Source: Paraburkholderia terricola (GTDB lineage Bacteria > Pseudomonadota > Gammaproteobacteria > Burkholderiales > Burkholderiaceae). Taken from it: 64,000 nucleotides of DNA. The stretch is from the NCBI RefSeq assembly GCF_900142195.1, contig NZ_FRAB01000003.1, positions 210,098 through 274,097 of the forward strand. Reading direction: 5' to 3'. How positions within the stretch are numbered: the first letter of the stretch is position 1; the number at the start of each line of letters is the position of its first letter. Shown piece after piece: positions 54,637-63,805 of this stretch. The notes beneath the pieces are model-generated. The model was given only the letters and a program-made list of their open reading frames with translations, was not told the origin of the DNA and did not search any database. Made by a program: the position numbers and the translations under genes.

Positions 54637-54863
54637 CGTTGCCGGAATCCAGTGCGGCCGCGCGGCGGCGACGCGCTCCAGCAGATAGTCGTTGAACGGG
54701 GCGAGCTTCGTTGCTCGCGGCTCACGCTGGCTGTAACGGCTAGCCTGCTTGTTCCTCAGATAGTGAGTGTTGCGCGATAAGCCTGTTTGACTCGCTATTT
54801 CACGCACCGCTGTCCCGCGCCTGGCCAATACCTTGATTTCACTGCCTGCTCCTGAGTCAGCAT
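54637..54863 (-). pseudogene. IS21-family istA remnant
   Basis: From position 54863 the minus strand reads MLTQEQAV, shifts frame, then continues EIKVLARRGTAVREIASQTG, LSRNT, and ends LLERVAAARPHWIPAT before breaking off. This is the N-terminal part of an IS21 transposase IstA with a frameshift, a small internal deletion and loss of the rest. The 473 bp gap 54585-55057 otherwise holds nothing coding. Confidence 0.8.
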
Positions 54864-55057
54864 TGCGGGCAAAAGCCGCCATCGTCTCCCGGGTAGGTCA
54901 GGTTTACGTCGGCGCCAGCACACGCCTACCCCAAACCGCCAACAAACCCATGCCCAAACAGCATTAAACAAATGACACCCATGCTCTCGTGAAACCAGTT
55001 CAAAACAACGAGAATGCCTTCCACCACGGCATCGAGCCGTATTCAAGGAGAGCGAGC

Positions 55058-55927
55058 ATGTTCGCAATTACCGGTGTAACAGGGCAAGTCGGCGGCGCGG
55101 CGGCGCGCGCTTTATTAGACGCGGGGCATCCGGTGCGCGCCGTTCTGCGCGACAAAAACAAAGCGGCGCAGTGGACGAAGCGAGGCGCTGAAGTGGCGAT
55201 CGCCTCATTCGAGGACGCCGACGCGCTCGCCGATGCATTCAGCGGTACGGCGGGCGTCTTCGCCATGATGGCGCCCAACTTCGCGCCGCAGCCGGGCTAC
55301 CCGAGCGCCCATGCGGCCGCAGCCGTGCTGATCGAAGCGCTGACGAAGGCACGGCCACAGCGTATCGCGGCGCTGTCGTCGGTTGGCGGGCAGCGCGAGT
55401 CGGGCCTTGGCCTCATCACGCAAGTCCATATTCTCGAACAAGCGCTCGCGGATCTGCCGATTCCGACCGCGATCTTGCGACCGGCATGGTTCATGGAAAA
55501 CTCGCTGTGGGACATCGCGCCGGCGCGCGAAACGGGCGTGATGCCGAGCTTTTTGCAACCGCTCGATCGCCCGTATCCGATGGTCGCCACCGCCGATATC
55601 GGCCGCGTGATCGCCGATACGCTCGCGCAGCCGTGGCAGGGCCGTCGCGTGATCGAGATCGAAGGGCCGCAGCGCTACACGCAGCTTGAGATCGCCGCGC
55701 TGCTGGGCGGCGTGCTCGGGCGCTCGGTCAAGTCGCAGGCGGTGCCGCGCGATCAGTGGGAAGCGCGCTTCCAGGCGCAGGGCACGGCGTGGCCCGCGCC
55801 GCGCATCGAAATGCTCGACGGCTTCAATTCAGGGTGGATCGATTTCGAGGACGGCGTGAACGAGCGGGTGATCGGCACCACCGCGTATCAGACCGTGCTG
55901 GCGGAACTGGTCAAGCGCGCGCAGTGA
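55058..55927 (+). CDS. NmrA-like NAD(P)-binding protein
   Basis: 289 aa. Rossmann start MFAITGVTGQVGGAAARALLDAGHPVRAVLRD with the NmrA-type GxTGxxG motif, then FAMMAPNFAPQPGYPSAH and LRPAWFMENSLW. Such proteins are atypical short-chain reductases or redox sensors. AAGGAG lies 8 bp before ATG 55058. Substrate unknown. It stands alone and converges on glsA. Confidence 0.82.
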   Translation: MFAITGVTGQVGGAAARALLDAGHPVRAVLRDKNKAAQWTKRGAEVAIASFEDADALADAFSGTAGVFAMMAPNFAPQPGYPSAHAAAAVLIEALTKARPQRIAALSSVGGQRESGLGLITQVHILEQALADLPIPTAILRPAWFMENSLWDIAPARETGVMPSFLQPLDRPYPMVATADIGRVIADTLAQPWQGRRVIEIEGPQRYTQLEIAALLGGVLGRSVKSQAVPRDQWEARFQAQGTAWPAPRIEMLDGFNSGWIDFEDGVNERVIGTTAYQTVLAELVKRAQ

Positions 55928-56041
55928 GTGAGGGATGAGCCGACTTTCTGCGGCGCGGTGGAAAGGCGCTCGCCTTGCGGCATCGCCAAGGGTTCGCGGC
56001 TGCGAGCGCCAACGCATCCGCGCCCCGCGCGCGGTTCGCCG

Positions 56042-56956
56042 TCAAAAAATCGACTGCCCCGTATAAGTCGTCAGCCATTCCAGCGCCAACACCCCCGCCA
56101 GCGAATTGCCGTTGCTATCCAACCCCGGCGACCACACGCACACCGCCATCTCGCCGGGCAGCACGGCGACGATCCCGCCGCCCACGCCGCTTTTCGCGGG
56201 CAAGCCCACGCGGTAGACGAAATCGCCTGCCGCGTCATACGTGCCGCAGGTCAACATCAGCGCGGACAGGCGCTTGGCGGAACTGGTGTCGAGAATCCGC
56301 TCGCCGCTCGCGGGCACCACGCCGTGATTGGTGAGAAACAGCGCCGCCTTTGCCAGTTCGACGCAACTCATCGAGATCGCGCACTGGCGGCAATAGGCAT
56401 CGACGACCACTTCCGGCGGCATTTCCATGTTGCCGAAGCTCGCCATGAAGTGCGCCATCGCGCGGTTGCGGTGCGCGTGCTGCAACTCCGACTGCGCGAC
56501 GCGCGAGTCGTAGTCGATGCCGGTTTCGCCCGTCAGCCGCCGCATGAATTCAACCAGCGCCGTCTCGGCTTGCACGAAGCGGCGGCACAGCACGTCGGTG
56601 ACGACGAGCGCGCCCGCGTTGATGAACGGATTGCGCGGCTTGCCCTGTTCGGCTTCGAGCTGGACCAGCGAATTGAAGGCGTTGCCGGACGGCTCGCGCC
56701 CCACGCGCTGCCATAGCGCGTCGCCGAGCAGCCGGAACGCCATCGTGCAGGCGAACAGCTTCGAAATGCTCTGAATCGAAAAGCGCGTGTCGGCCTGGCC
56801 GGTGCGAAATACTTCGCCCGACGCGGTGACGATCGCCATGCCGAAACTGTCGGCGGGCACGTTGGCCAGTTCGGGAATGTAGTCGGCGACCTTGCCGGTG
56901 CCGAGATAAGGCTGCAGATCGCCGTGGATCTGTTCGAGGATGGATGCGTAGTTCAT
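56042..56956 (-). CDS. glsA: Glutaminase
   Basis: 304 aa. Beta-lactamase-fold glutaminase: FSIQSISKLFACTMA with the SxxK catalytic Ser/Lys, NAFNSLVQLEAEQGKPRNPFINAGALVV and SGVGGGIVAVLPGEMAVCVWSPGLD. It hydrolyses glutamine to glutamate and ammonia. Length matches the GlsA family. It is divergent from the AraC-type regulator gene. Confidence 0.94.
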   Translation of the reverse strand: MNYASILEQIHGDLQPYLGTGKVADYIPELANVPADSFGMAIVTASGEVFRTGQADTRFSIQSISKLFACTMAFRLLGDALWQRVGREPSGNAFNSLVQLEAEQGKPRNPFINAGALVVTDVLCRRFVQAETALVEFMRRLTGETGIDYDSRVAQSELQHAHRNRAMAHFMASFGNMEMPPEVVVDAYCRQCAISMSCVELAKAALFLTNHGVVPASGERILDTSSAKRLSALMLTCGTYDAAGDFVYRVGLPAKSGVGGGIVAVLPGEMAVCVWSPGLDSNGNSLAGVLALEWLTTYTGQSIF

Positions 56957-57102
56957 GGGGCTCGGCTCGTTGAAGCCGCGATTCTACTGGCAAGCCGCGG
57001 CGTAGGGTTCGCCTTGCGTCGCCCTGGCGGGATCGGGCAGCGGTTCCCCCGGCTATGCTAATCTTGCTGCCTTTCCTGCAACAACACGGCAAAACAGACA
57101 CC

Positions 57103-57855
57103 ATGATGGAAGCTTTTGATCCGGACGGCGTCGAGCATCCGGTATTCGTGATCGACCAGAATCACGACACGCTGGACGAGCCGTGGCGCGCCTATCGCCG
57201 CGCGCGGCTGATCCATGTGAACGCGGGCGTGCTGACCGCGCACACCGAAACCGGGCGATGGGTGGTGCCGCCGGGGCACGCGGTCTGGGTGGCGGCGAAT
57301 GTGCTGCACCGCCTGTCCGCCGTCGGACCCGTGCGGCTCTATTCGCTGTACGCGGACGCCGAGGCGGCGCCGCTGCCCGCGCAAAGCGATGCGGTCGTAC
57401 CCGACCGGCTGGTGGAAGCCTTGCTGATCGCCGCCGCCGATCTGCCGCACGATCAACCCTTCGACGAAGCGGCCGCGCGTCTCGTGCAAGTGTTGCTGGA
57501 CCGCCTGCCGCGTTTGCGCGCCGCGCCGCTGAGATTGAACTGGCCGAGCGATCCGCGCACCCAGCGGATTGCCGATGCGCTGAGCGCCAACCCGGCCGAG
57601 CCCGCGATTCTCGAGGACCTGGCCGCGGCGGCGGGCGTGACGGCTCGCACGGCGGCGCGTCTGTTCGTCAAGGAGACGGGGCAGACCTTCGGCCAATGGC
57701 GTCAGCAATTGCGGCTGCTGGTTGCGCTGGAGCACCTCGGCGCGGGCGCGAGCGTCACGCGGGTCGCGCTCGACGTCGGCTACAACGACGTGTCGTCGTT
57801 TATCGCGGTGTTCCGCGATGCGTTCGGCGACACACCCGCGCGCTATTTCCGCTGA
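57103..57855 (+). CDS. AraC-family transcriptional regulator
   Basis: 250 aa. N-terminal cupin (ARLIHVNAGVLTAHTETGRWVVPPGHAVWVAANVLHRLSAVG) and C-terminal double helix-turn-helix (LAAAAGVTARTAARLFVKETGQTFGQWRQQ; VALDVGYNDVSSFIAVFRDAFGDTPARYF). ATG 57103 is preferred to ATG 57055. It converges on the efflux gene, which it may control; this is common for such pairs but not shown. Confidence 0.85.
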   Translation: MMEAFDPDGVEHPVFVIDQNHDTLDEPWRAYRRARLIHVNAGVLTAHTETGRWVVPPGHAVWVAANVLHRLSAVGPVRLYSLYADAEAAPLPAQSDAVVPDRLVEALLIAAADLPHDQPFDEAAARLVQVLLDRLPRLRAAPLRLNWPSDPRTQRIADALSANPAEPAILEDLAAAAGVTARTAARLFVKETGQTFGQWRQQLRLLVALEHLGAGASVTRVALDVGYNDVSSFIAVFRDAFGDTPARYFR

Positions 57856-57943
57856 CGCTGACGCTGACGCAGCGCGACCACGCCCTTAACGCCGCACGCG
57901 AGCGGTGACGCGACGCAAATGAGCCCGAGCGGACACTTCGACA

Positions 57944-59530
57944 TCAATGCGCGCCCGCCGCATCCGGTCCGCCGCCGCCCTTGGCCGGCCGCGTGATCCA
58001 GATCAGCGGAATGATCAGAATGAAGATGATCGCCGACACATAGAAAATGTCGTTCAGCCCCATCATCGCGGCTTGCGTATTCACGGTGAAATCGAACAAC
58101 GCATGCGCCGATTGCGGGTTCAGATGCAGCAGCGACTGCGTCGAGTCGATCTGCTGGTTGAACAGCGGGTTGTCGATCGTGGCGCGCTCCGTGAGTCGCG
58201 CGTGATGCAGCACCGTGCGGTTGTTCCATTCGTTGCCGGCGATCGAGGTGCCCACCGCGCCGCAAAACACACGCACGAAATTCGACAGACCCGCCGCCGC
58301 CGGAATCTTGTGCGGCGGCTGGCCGGACAGAATGATCGCGGTCAGCGGCACGAAGAACAGCGCCATCGGAATGCCTTGCAGCAGCGTGGGAATCACGAGG
58401 TGCCATGTGTCGATCTCGATCACGTACTTCGAGCGCATGTAAAACACGATCGCGAAACCGACGAACGCGAGCGTCGCGATCACGCGCGCGTCCGAGCGCG
58501 GCAGCACGCGGCCCAGCACCGGCGCGAGCAGCACCGCGAAGATGCCGAGCGGCGCGGTGACGAGACCCGCATCCACCGACCGGTAGTTCAGATACTCCTG
58601 CATCCATTGCGGCAGCAGCACCAGGTTGCCGAAGAACACGCCGTAAGCCACCGAAATCGCAATCGTGCCGCCGAGGAAATTGCGCTGCTGAAAGAGCCGC
58701 AAATCGACGATCGGATGGTCCTCGGTCAGCTCCCACACGAGGAAGAACGAGAAGCTGATCAGCGCGGTGATGCCGAGAATCACGATTACCGGCGACGAGA
58801 ACCAGTCGAGATCCTTGCCCTTGTCGAGCATGATCTGCAGCGACGCCACCCAGGTAATCAACAGGCCGAGCCCGACCACGTCGATGGGCGGCTTGCGGGT
58901 GGGCGACTCGCGGGTGCGATAGATCATCCACGTGACGCCCGCCGCGAACAGTCCGACCGGGATGTTGATGTAGAAGATCCACGACCAGCTATAACTATCC
59001 GTGATCCAGCCGCCGAGCGCCGGGCCCGCGATCGGGCCGACGGTCGCCGTCATCGCCCACAGCGAGAGCGCGGTCGACGCTTTCTCCTTCGGATACGAGC
59101 CGAGCAGAATCGCTTGCGACAGCGGAATCAGCGGACCGGCCACCGCGCCCTGGAATACCCGCGCGACCAGCAGGATCGGCAGCGTGGGCGCGATGCCGCA
59201 CAGCCACGAAGCCAGCACGAACATCAGGATCGCGCCGACGAACAGCTTCACCTGGCCGACGCGCTGCGTGAGCCAGCCGGTCAGCGGAATCGACACGGCG
59301 TTGGCGGCGGCGAACACGGTGATGACCCAAGTGCCTTCGTCGACCGAGACGCCGAGATTGCCCGAAATGGTCGGGATCGCGACGTTCGCGATCGACGTGT
59401 CGAGCACGTTCATGAAGGTGGCGAGCGCCACGGCGATGGTCGCCAGAACCAGTTGCCCGCCCTTGAGCGGCGGCGGTGGCGCGGGTGGCGCAGGGGGTGG
59501 GGAGGCGGGCACGGAAGTCGGCTGGCTCAA
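57944..59530 (-). CDS. DHA2-family MFS multidrug transporter (EmrB type)
   Basis: 528 aa from a TTG start with GGAG 7 bp upstream; a longer form from ATG 59602 is possible. About 14 membrane helices. Motif A region TGWLTQRVGQVKLFVGAILMF, motif C region GPIAGPALGGWI, and the N-terminal FMNVLDTSIANVAIPTI are typical of DHA2 pumps that export drugs or toxic acids by proton antiport. No EmrA-like membrane-fusion gene is next to it. A Pro-rich stretch (SPPPAPPAPPPP) precedes helix 1. Confidence 0.85.
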   Translation of the reverse strand: MSQPTSVPASPPPAPPAPPPPLKGGQLVLATIAVALATFMNVLDTSIANVAIPTISGNLGVSVDEGTWVITVFAAANAVSIPLTGWLTQRVGQVKLFVGAILMFVLASWLCGIAPTLPILLVARVFQGAVAGPLIPLSQAILLGSYPKEKASTALSLWAMTATVGPIAGPALGGWITDSYSWSWIFYINIPVGLFAAGVTWMIYRTRESPTRKPPIDVVGLGLLITWVASLQIMLDKGKDLDWFSSPVIVILGITALISFSFFLVWELTEDHPIVDLRLFQQRNFLGGTIAISVAYGVFFGNLVLLPQWMQEYLNYRSVDAGLVTAPLGIFAVLLAPVLGRVLPRSDARVIATLAFVGFAIVFYMRSKYVIEIDTWHLVIPTLLQGIPMALFFVPLTAIILSGQPPHKIPAAAGLSNFVRVFCGAVGTSIAGNEWNNRTVLHHARLTERATIDNPLFNQQIDSTQSLLHLNPQSAHALFDFTVNTQAAMMGLNDIFYVSAIIFILIIPLIWITRPAKGGGGPDAAGAH

Positions 59531-59807
59531 ACGGTTTCTCCGATCGGGACGCTGCGAATGTTCTGCGTGACTGGGCCGTTCACCGCTCACGGCATGCTGC
59601 ATGCGCGGTCGGCGGGTCCGTCGAATGCTCGCAAAAGCATACCTGTATTCAGGTTTTGGCGTCGTCGGCGCGGGCAGGCCGGAGGGCGGAACCTGGCGCG
59701 GCAGCGTATGCTCGCGGGTTGGGCCGCATGAAGCGGGCACGCGCGGCTGCATGCCGCGACACGAAGAACCATCACGAACCACGAATCGACACGAACAGGG
59801 AGCGGAT

Positions 59808-60467
59808 ATGAGCTGGGAGCAATTCGAACACGGCTGGCGGCGCGCGCCGGCGGCTGCGCCTGCCAAGGCGTTGGTGGTGCTGATGCACGGCGTCGGCAGC
59901 AATGCGCGCGATCTGATGCCGCTCGCGGACATCTGGAGCGAGAGCCTGCCCGATGTCGCATTCACGTCGCTCGACGGCACCGACGCGTTCGACGGCGGCT
60001 TCGGCGGACGCCAGTGGTTCAGTCTGCGCGACATCAACGAGGGCAATCGCGAGACGCGCGTCGCGGCCGCCTATCCGGCATTGCGCCGCATGCTCGAAGC
60101 CGAACTCGCGCACTGGCAGTTGCCTTTCGGACGGCTTGCGCTCGTCGGCTTTTCGCAAGGTTCGATCATGGCGATGCATCACGTGGCGACCAGCGCCGAG
60201 GGCGCGGCCGGCGTCGTCGCGTATTCGGGGCGGCTCGCCTCGGTGATCGTCGCGCAGAACGGCACGCCGCTCACGCTGATCCACGGCGAGGAAGACGAAG
60301 TGATTCCGGTGCAGGAACTGGAATCCGCCGCCGACGCATTCCACGGCGCCGGCTACACGGTCGACGCCTACGCGTTGCCCGGCATCGGCCACACGATCAA
60401 CGCGGACGGTGTCGCGCTCGGCCAGGCGGCGCTGGCGCATACGGTGGGCGCTTTGTCGCGGGACTGA
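59808..60467 (+). CDS. Phospholipase/carboxylesterase family hydrolase
   Basis: 219 aa. ALVVLMHGVGSNARDLMPL, nucleophile elbow VGFSQGSIM, acid in IHGEEDEVIP and His in PGIGHTIN form the full triad of the Abhydrolase_2 carboxylesterase family. Substrate not known. It is divergent from the MFS gene; an ACCTG-TATT-CAGGT dyad (59641-59654) lies between them. AGGGAGCGGAT precedes ATG 59808. Confidence 0.88.
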   Translation: MSWEQFEHGWRRAPAAAPAKALVVLMHGVGSNARDLMPLADIWSESLPDVAFTSLDGTDAFDGGFGGRQWFSLRDINEGNRETRVAAAYPALRRMLEAELAHWQLPFGRLALVGFSQGSIMAMHHVATSAEGAAGVVAYSGRLASVIVAQNGTPLTLIHGEEDEVIPVQELESAADAFHGAGYTVDAYALPGIGHTINADGVALGQAALAHTVGALSRD

Positions 60468-60655
60468 CACGGCCCTGAATGAAAGAAGGCCTCAAGATAT
60501 TTATCTGCTTGTCGTTAACTGCTCATTAGCATGAAAATCACCCCCGCCGCGCGGACCGCGCAACGCCCACGAGGCGCCACGCGGCTCGGGTGACCGGGGG
60601 CGCATTTTTCCAGACTGCCCGGCAAGGGCGGATAACGACACAACAGAGCCTTCCT

Positions 60656-61708
60656 ATGGCCAGACCGACGCCGCATTACCCGCTTTTCGATCGACTGTTC
60701 CGTCATTCCGTGGCGGTGGACCTCGGTACGGCCAACACCCTCATCTATACCGACGACGGGGGCATCGTGCTGAATCAGCCGTCCGTCGTGTGTTTTCAGA
60801 AAGAGGCCGCTGCCGGGCAAAAGCGCGTGGCGGCCGTGGGCGTCGAGGCGCGCCAGCTACTCGGCCGCGCGCCGCGCAATCTCGAAGCCGTGCGGCCGAT
60901 GCGCCACGGCGTGATCGCCAACTTTTCCGCCGCCGAGCACATGATCCGGCAATTCGTCGACATGGCGCGCCCGCGGCCGCTCTTCAGCCGCCGCGCCGCG
61001 TTCACGTTGTGCGTGCCGGCGGGCGCGACCCAGGTCGAGCGGCGCGCGATCAAGGAAGCGGCCGTCGCGGCCGGCGCGTGGAAGGTGAGCCTGATCGGCG
61101 AGTCGCTCGCGTCGGCGCTCGGCGCGGGCTTGCCGGTGTCGGAGGCGACCGGGTCGATGGTGGTCGACATCGGCGGCGGCACCACCGAGGTCGGCGTGAT
61201 TGCGCTCGGCGGCATGGCCTATAGCGGATCGATTCGCGTGGGAGGCGACAGCTTCGACATGGCGATCGTCAGTTACGTGCGCAATCTGTACGGCGTGCTG
61301 CTCGGCGAGCAGACGGCGGAGCACGTGAAGAAGAGCATCGGTTCGGCCGTGCGCGACGTGCGGCTCGAGCACATGAATGCGACGGGCCGCAGCGTCGACG
61401 ACGGCCTGCCGCGCACGGTCCAGTTGAGCAACCACGATATCGCCGATGCAATCGAAGGGCCGCTGCGCCAGGTGATCGGCGCGGTGAAGCGCGGGCTGGA
61501 AATGACGCCGGCCGAACTGGTGACCGACATCGCGCACAACGGCATCGTGTTGACCGGCGGCGGCGCGCTGCTCGGCAACCTGAGCCGTCGCCTGAGCAAT
61601 GAAATCGGACTGGAGGTGCGCGTGGCCGATGAACCGCTGACCTGCGCGGTGCGCGGCGCCGGCACGGCGGTGGCCGCGGGTTTGCTCGACGAGCTTGCTT
61701 ACGAATGA
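60656..61708 (+). CDS. MreB-family actin-like protein
   Basis: 350 aa. Actin-fold phosphate loops VAVDLGTANTLIYTDDGGIVLNQPSVV and VVDIGGGTTEVGVIAL, plus IVLTGGGALLGNLSRRLSNEIGL. All MreB motifs are intact. The isolated position, without mreC/mreD, suggests a second MreB paralogue rather than the main rod-shape gene. The preceding 188 bp are AT-rich for this genome. Confidence 0.88.
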   Translation: MARPTPHYPLFDRLFRHSVAVDLGTANTLIYTDDGGIVLNQPSVVCFQKEAAAGQKRVAAVGVEARQLLGRAPRNLEAVRPMRHGVIANFSAAEHMIRQFVDMARPRPLFSRRAAFTLCVPAGATQVERRAIKEAAVAAGAWKVSLIGESLASALGAGLPVSEATGSMVVDIGGGTTEVGVIALGGMAYSGSIRVGGDSFDMAIVSYVRNLYGVLLGEQTAEHVKKSIGSAVRDVRLEHMNATGRSVDDGLPRTVQLSNHDIADAIEGPLRQVIGAVKRGLEMTPAELVTDIAHNGIVLTGGGALLGNLSRRLSNEIGLEVRVADEPLTCAVRGAGTAVAAGLLDELAYE

Positions 61709-61831
61709 TTCGGCGCGGCGCATTTCACGTCACGGGCGCCAGGAGCCATGAACGCGGGAATCCGCGCGCGATATGAGCCGCCACCGGGATTAATGGCCGT
61801 GTGACAATACGCGTCGCGTCCATCTTCAGGA

Positions 61832-62773
61832 ATGCGCGCGCGCTTTCTTTCCAGATCATGTCCAGTCGGCGCGGCTGTAATCAGGCGCTGCCGCGCCGTC
61901 CGCGAACCATCCGTGAATCCATCTGTTCCCGCTTCGTCCCCGGCGTCATCGTCGTCTTTCGTCGAACTGCGAAGCGGCTTGCGCATGCCTTACGTGGAAG
62001 CCGGCGAGGGCGAACCGCTGCTGTTCGTGCACGGCTCGCTGTGCGACTACCGCTACTGGCAGCCGCAACTCGCGGGACTGTCGAAGCATTACCGCTGCAT
62101 CGCGGTGAGTCTCACGCATTACTGGCCGGTGACCGACACCGGGCCCGATCTGCCGTTCAGTTGGAGCGAGCATGCCGACGAAGTGGCCGAGTTCATCGAC
62201 CGTTTCGGCGCGGGACCGGCGCACGTCGTCGGACATTCGCGCGGCGGCTGCGTCGCGTTTCATTTCGCGCGGCGGCATGCTCGGCACGTGCGCACGCTGA
62301 CGCTCGCCGATCCTGGTGGGCCGCTGCAGATCGCGGGACGGCCGCCCGCGCGCTTGCCGGAAACGGTCAACGCATTGCGTGCGAAAGCGGCGCAACTGAT
62401 CGACGCGGGCGAGGTGGACGCGGGCTTGCAACTGTTTGTCGACTCGGTGAGCCGGCCGGGTTTCTGGGCCATGAGCACGCCGGGCTTTCGCCGCATGGCG
62501 ACCGACAACGCGCACACGCTGGCACGGCAATTCCGCGATCCGTTGCCTGCCTACGTGCCCGAGGAAGCGGCCGAAGTGCGCTGCCCGGTTCTGCTGATCG
62601 ACGGCGAAAAGAGTCCCGACATGTTCCGCCGTACCGCGACCGCGCTGCAATCCTGGCTGCCCGATGCCCGTCGCGAAACAGTGCGCGGGGCGTCGCACGG
62701 CATGAACCTCGCGCATCCGTCGGCGTTCAATCGCTACGTCGACGAGTTCATTCGCGCGATGAGCGGGAGGTGA
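61832..62773 (+). CDS. Alpha/beta hydrolase
   Basis: 313 aa from ATG 61832, or 286 from GTG 61913, as conserved sequence starts only near FVELRSGLRMPYVEAG. Oxyanion HGSLCDYRYWQPQL, nucleophile VVGHSRGGCV, acid in LIDGEKSPDM and His in GASHGMNLAHP. The family includes esterases, peroxidases and dehalogenases; the specific activity cannot be told. Confidence 0.82.
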   Translation: MRARFLSRSCPVGAAVIRRCRAVREPSVNPSVPASSPASSSSFVELRSGLRMPYVEAGEGEPLLFVHGSLCDYRYWQPQLAGLSKHYRCIAVSLTHYWPVTDTGPDLPFSWSEHADEVAEFIDRFGAGPAHVVGHSRGGCVAFHFARRHARHVRTLTLADPGGPLQIAGRPPARLPETVNALRAKAAQLIDAGEVDAGLQLFVDSVSRPGFWAMSTPGFRRMATDNAHTLARQFRDPLPAYVPEEAAEVRCPVLLIDGEKSPDMFRRTATALQSWLPDARRETVRGASHGMNLAHPSAFNRYVDEFIRAMSGR

Positions 62774-62869
62774 CAGAGAGGTATGTCGCCGGGGGAGCCC
62801 GGGGTTCGCGCTGGCGCGGCGGAAACCTTCCCATGAGTCTCAGCACATTCGGCGCTTTCCTGACGAACC

Positions 62870-63271
62870 TCAAGCCTTGCGATGCGCGTCCTTGTCGAGC
62901 GCCACTTCCGCTGCTTCGCCGACGAGCCCGTGGTAATACAGGTGCACGCCGATCGCGAGCGAGTCGTTGCGAATTTCGTGGAAGGCTTTCCATGCCTTCA
63001 CCGGATCCTTGAACAGCAGATAGTGCGCTTCCTGCGAGATGAGATCCGCCACTTCATGCAGACCGTGGCCGTGCAACACGTTCACGAGCGCATCGAGACT
63101 GCGGTGGGTGCGCGCGTCCGTGCGCGGATAAAGCATGTGCAACACCGCCACGTCTTGCGTCTTCAGCGCCGCCGACAACGCGACGACGATGTCCTGATGA
63201 TTCAGCGCGGTGACGATGCTGTCGTCGCTATGGACGTGATCGGGAAACAGCGTTTCGAGAGAGGCGTTCAT
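62870..63271 (-). CDS. Small protein of unknown function
   Basis: 133 aa, no signal peptide or membrane segment. Mostly helical by composition: SLETLFPDHVHSDDSIVTALNHQDIVVALSAALK, VLHMLYPRTDARTHRSLDALVNVLHG, and YLLFKDPVKAWKAFHEIRNDSLAIGVHLYYHG. I do not recognise a family. Shine-Dalgarno AGGA lies before ATG 63271, and a complete terminator-like hairpin lies just upstream in the leader (63299-63325). Confidence 0.7.
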   Translation of the reverse strand: MNASLETLFPDHVHSDDSIVTALNHQDIVVALSAALKTQDVAVLHMLYPRTDARTHRSLDALVNVLHGHGLHEVADLISQEAHYLLFKDPVKAWKAFHEIRNDSLAIGVHLYYHGLVGEAAEVALDKDAHRKA

Positions 63272-63298
63272 GTGGTTTTCCTGTTCTTCTGGCTGATT

Positions 63299-63325
63299 AA
63301 AAAAGCCCGCCGCAGGACGGCGGGC
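63299..63325 (-). terminator. Intrinsic terminator in the leader of the small unknown gene
   Basis: Perfect 8-bp GC-rich stem GCCCGCCG / CGGCGGGC with a 5-nt loop, followed on the minus strand by six T. It ends 28 bp before the start codon of the downstream gene. It either ends an upstream minus-strand transcript or is an attenuator. Confidence 0.7.
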
Positions 63326-63565
63326 CAAAGACAGCGATGTGTTTGCAGGGGAAGCAAAACACGGATTCAGTATCGCAGAAGCGGGGCTGTTGACGCAGGC
63401 TGGCTGGAGCAAAACATTGTTGCAGTTCGTGGGCTGGCTTTCATTTGGCTGGCGGGTTGGGGTGGTTTTTTTGCCTGCGCGGCGCTTTTAGTCGTGGCGT
63501 TGCTGGGTTGGCCTTTCCTTGGTTTGTTAGTGGTCTATTGGCGTTGCCCCTGTGCGGGGCGGCAC

Positions 63566-63793
63566 TGTAGTGGTCAAGCAAACCTGGACACCCCAAAGGC
63601 GAATTTTTAAAAAAGCGAAGCTTCGCACCGTGCCGGTGGCAGACCGCCTGCCGCCGAATGGATGCGCCTGTAGTTATAAAAGTTGTCGATGTAGGCCCCG
63701 ATGTCGCGCTCGGCCTGCGCGTGATCCGGGTACCCTTTCTCATCGATCCACTCGTTCTTCAGGCTTCTGAAGAACCGTTCAACCGGCGCGTTG
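63566..63793 (-). mobile_element. IS3-family transposase (OrfB) fragment with IS end
   Basis: Minus strand reads NAPVERFFRSLKNEWIDEKG, then PDHAQAERDIGAYIDNFYNY and RRIHSAAGGLPPA, ending at a stop at 63607: the C-terminus of an IS3-type integrase. The left end TGTAGTGGTCAAGCAAACC (from 63566) looks like the element's terminal inverted repeat. Homology stops abruptly at 63793, so the rest is missing. Confidence 0.8.
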
Positions 63794-63805
63794 ACGCTCC
63801 TATGT

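Noticed and set aside
54795..55067. Minus-strand 90-codon frame overlapping the IS21 remnant
   Set aside because: Only its last residues match IstA; the rest is non-coding sequence before the NmrA-like gene.
63370..63420. Short minus-strand leader peptide frame (16 codons) upstream of the terminator hairpin
   Set aside because: It has no run of a regulatory amino acid and no convincing Shine-Dalgarno, so classical attenuation by a leader peptide is unsupported.
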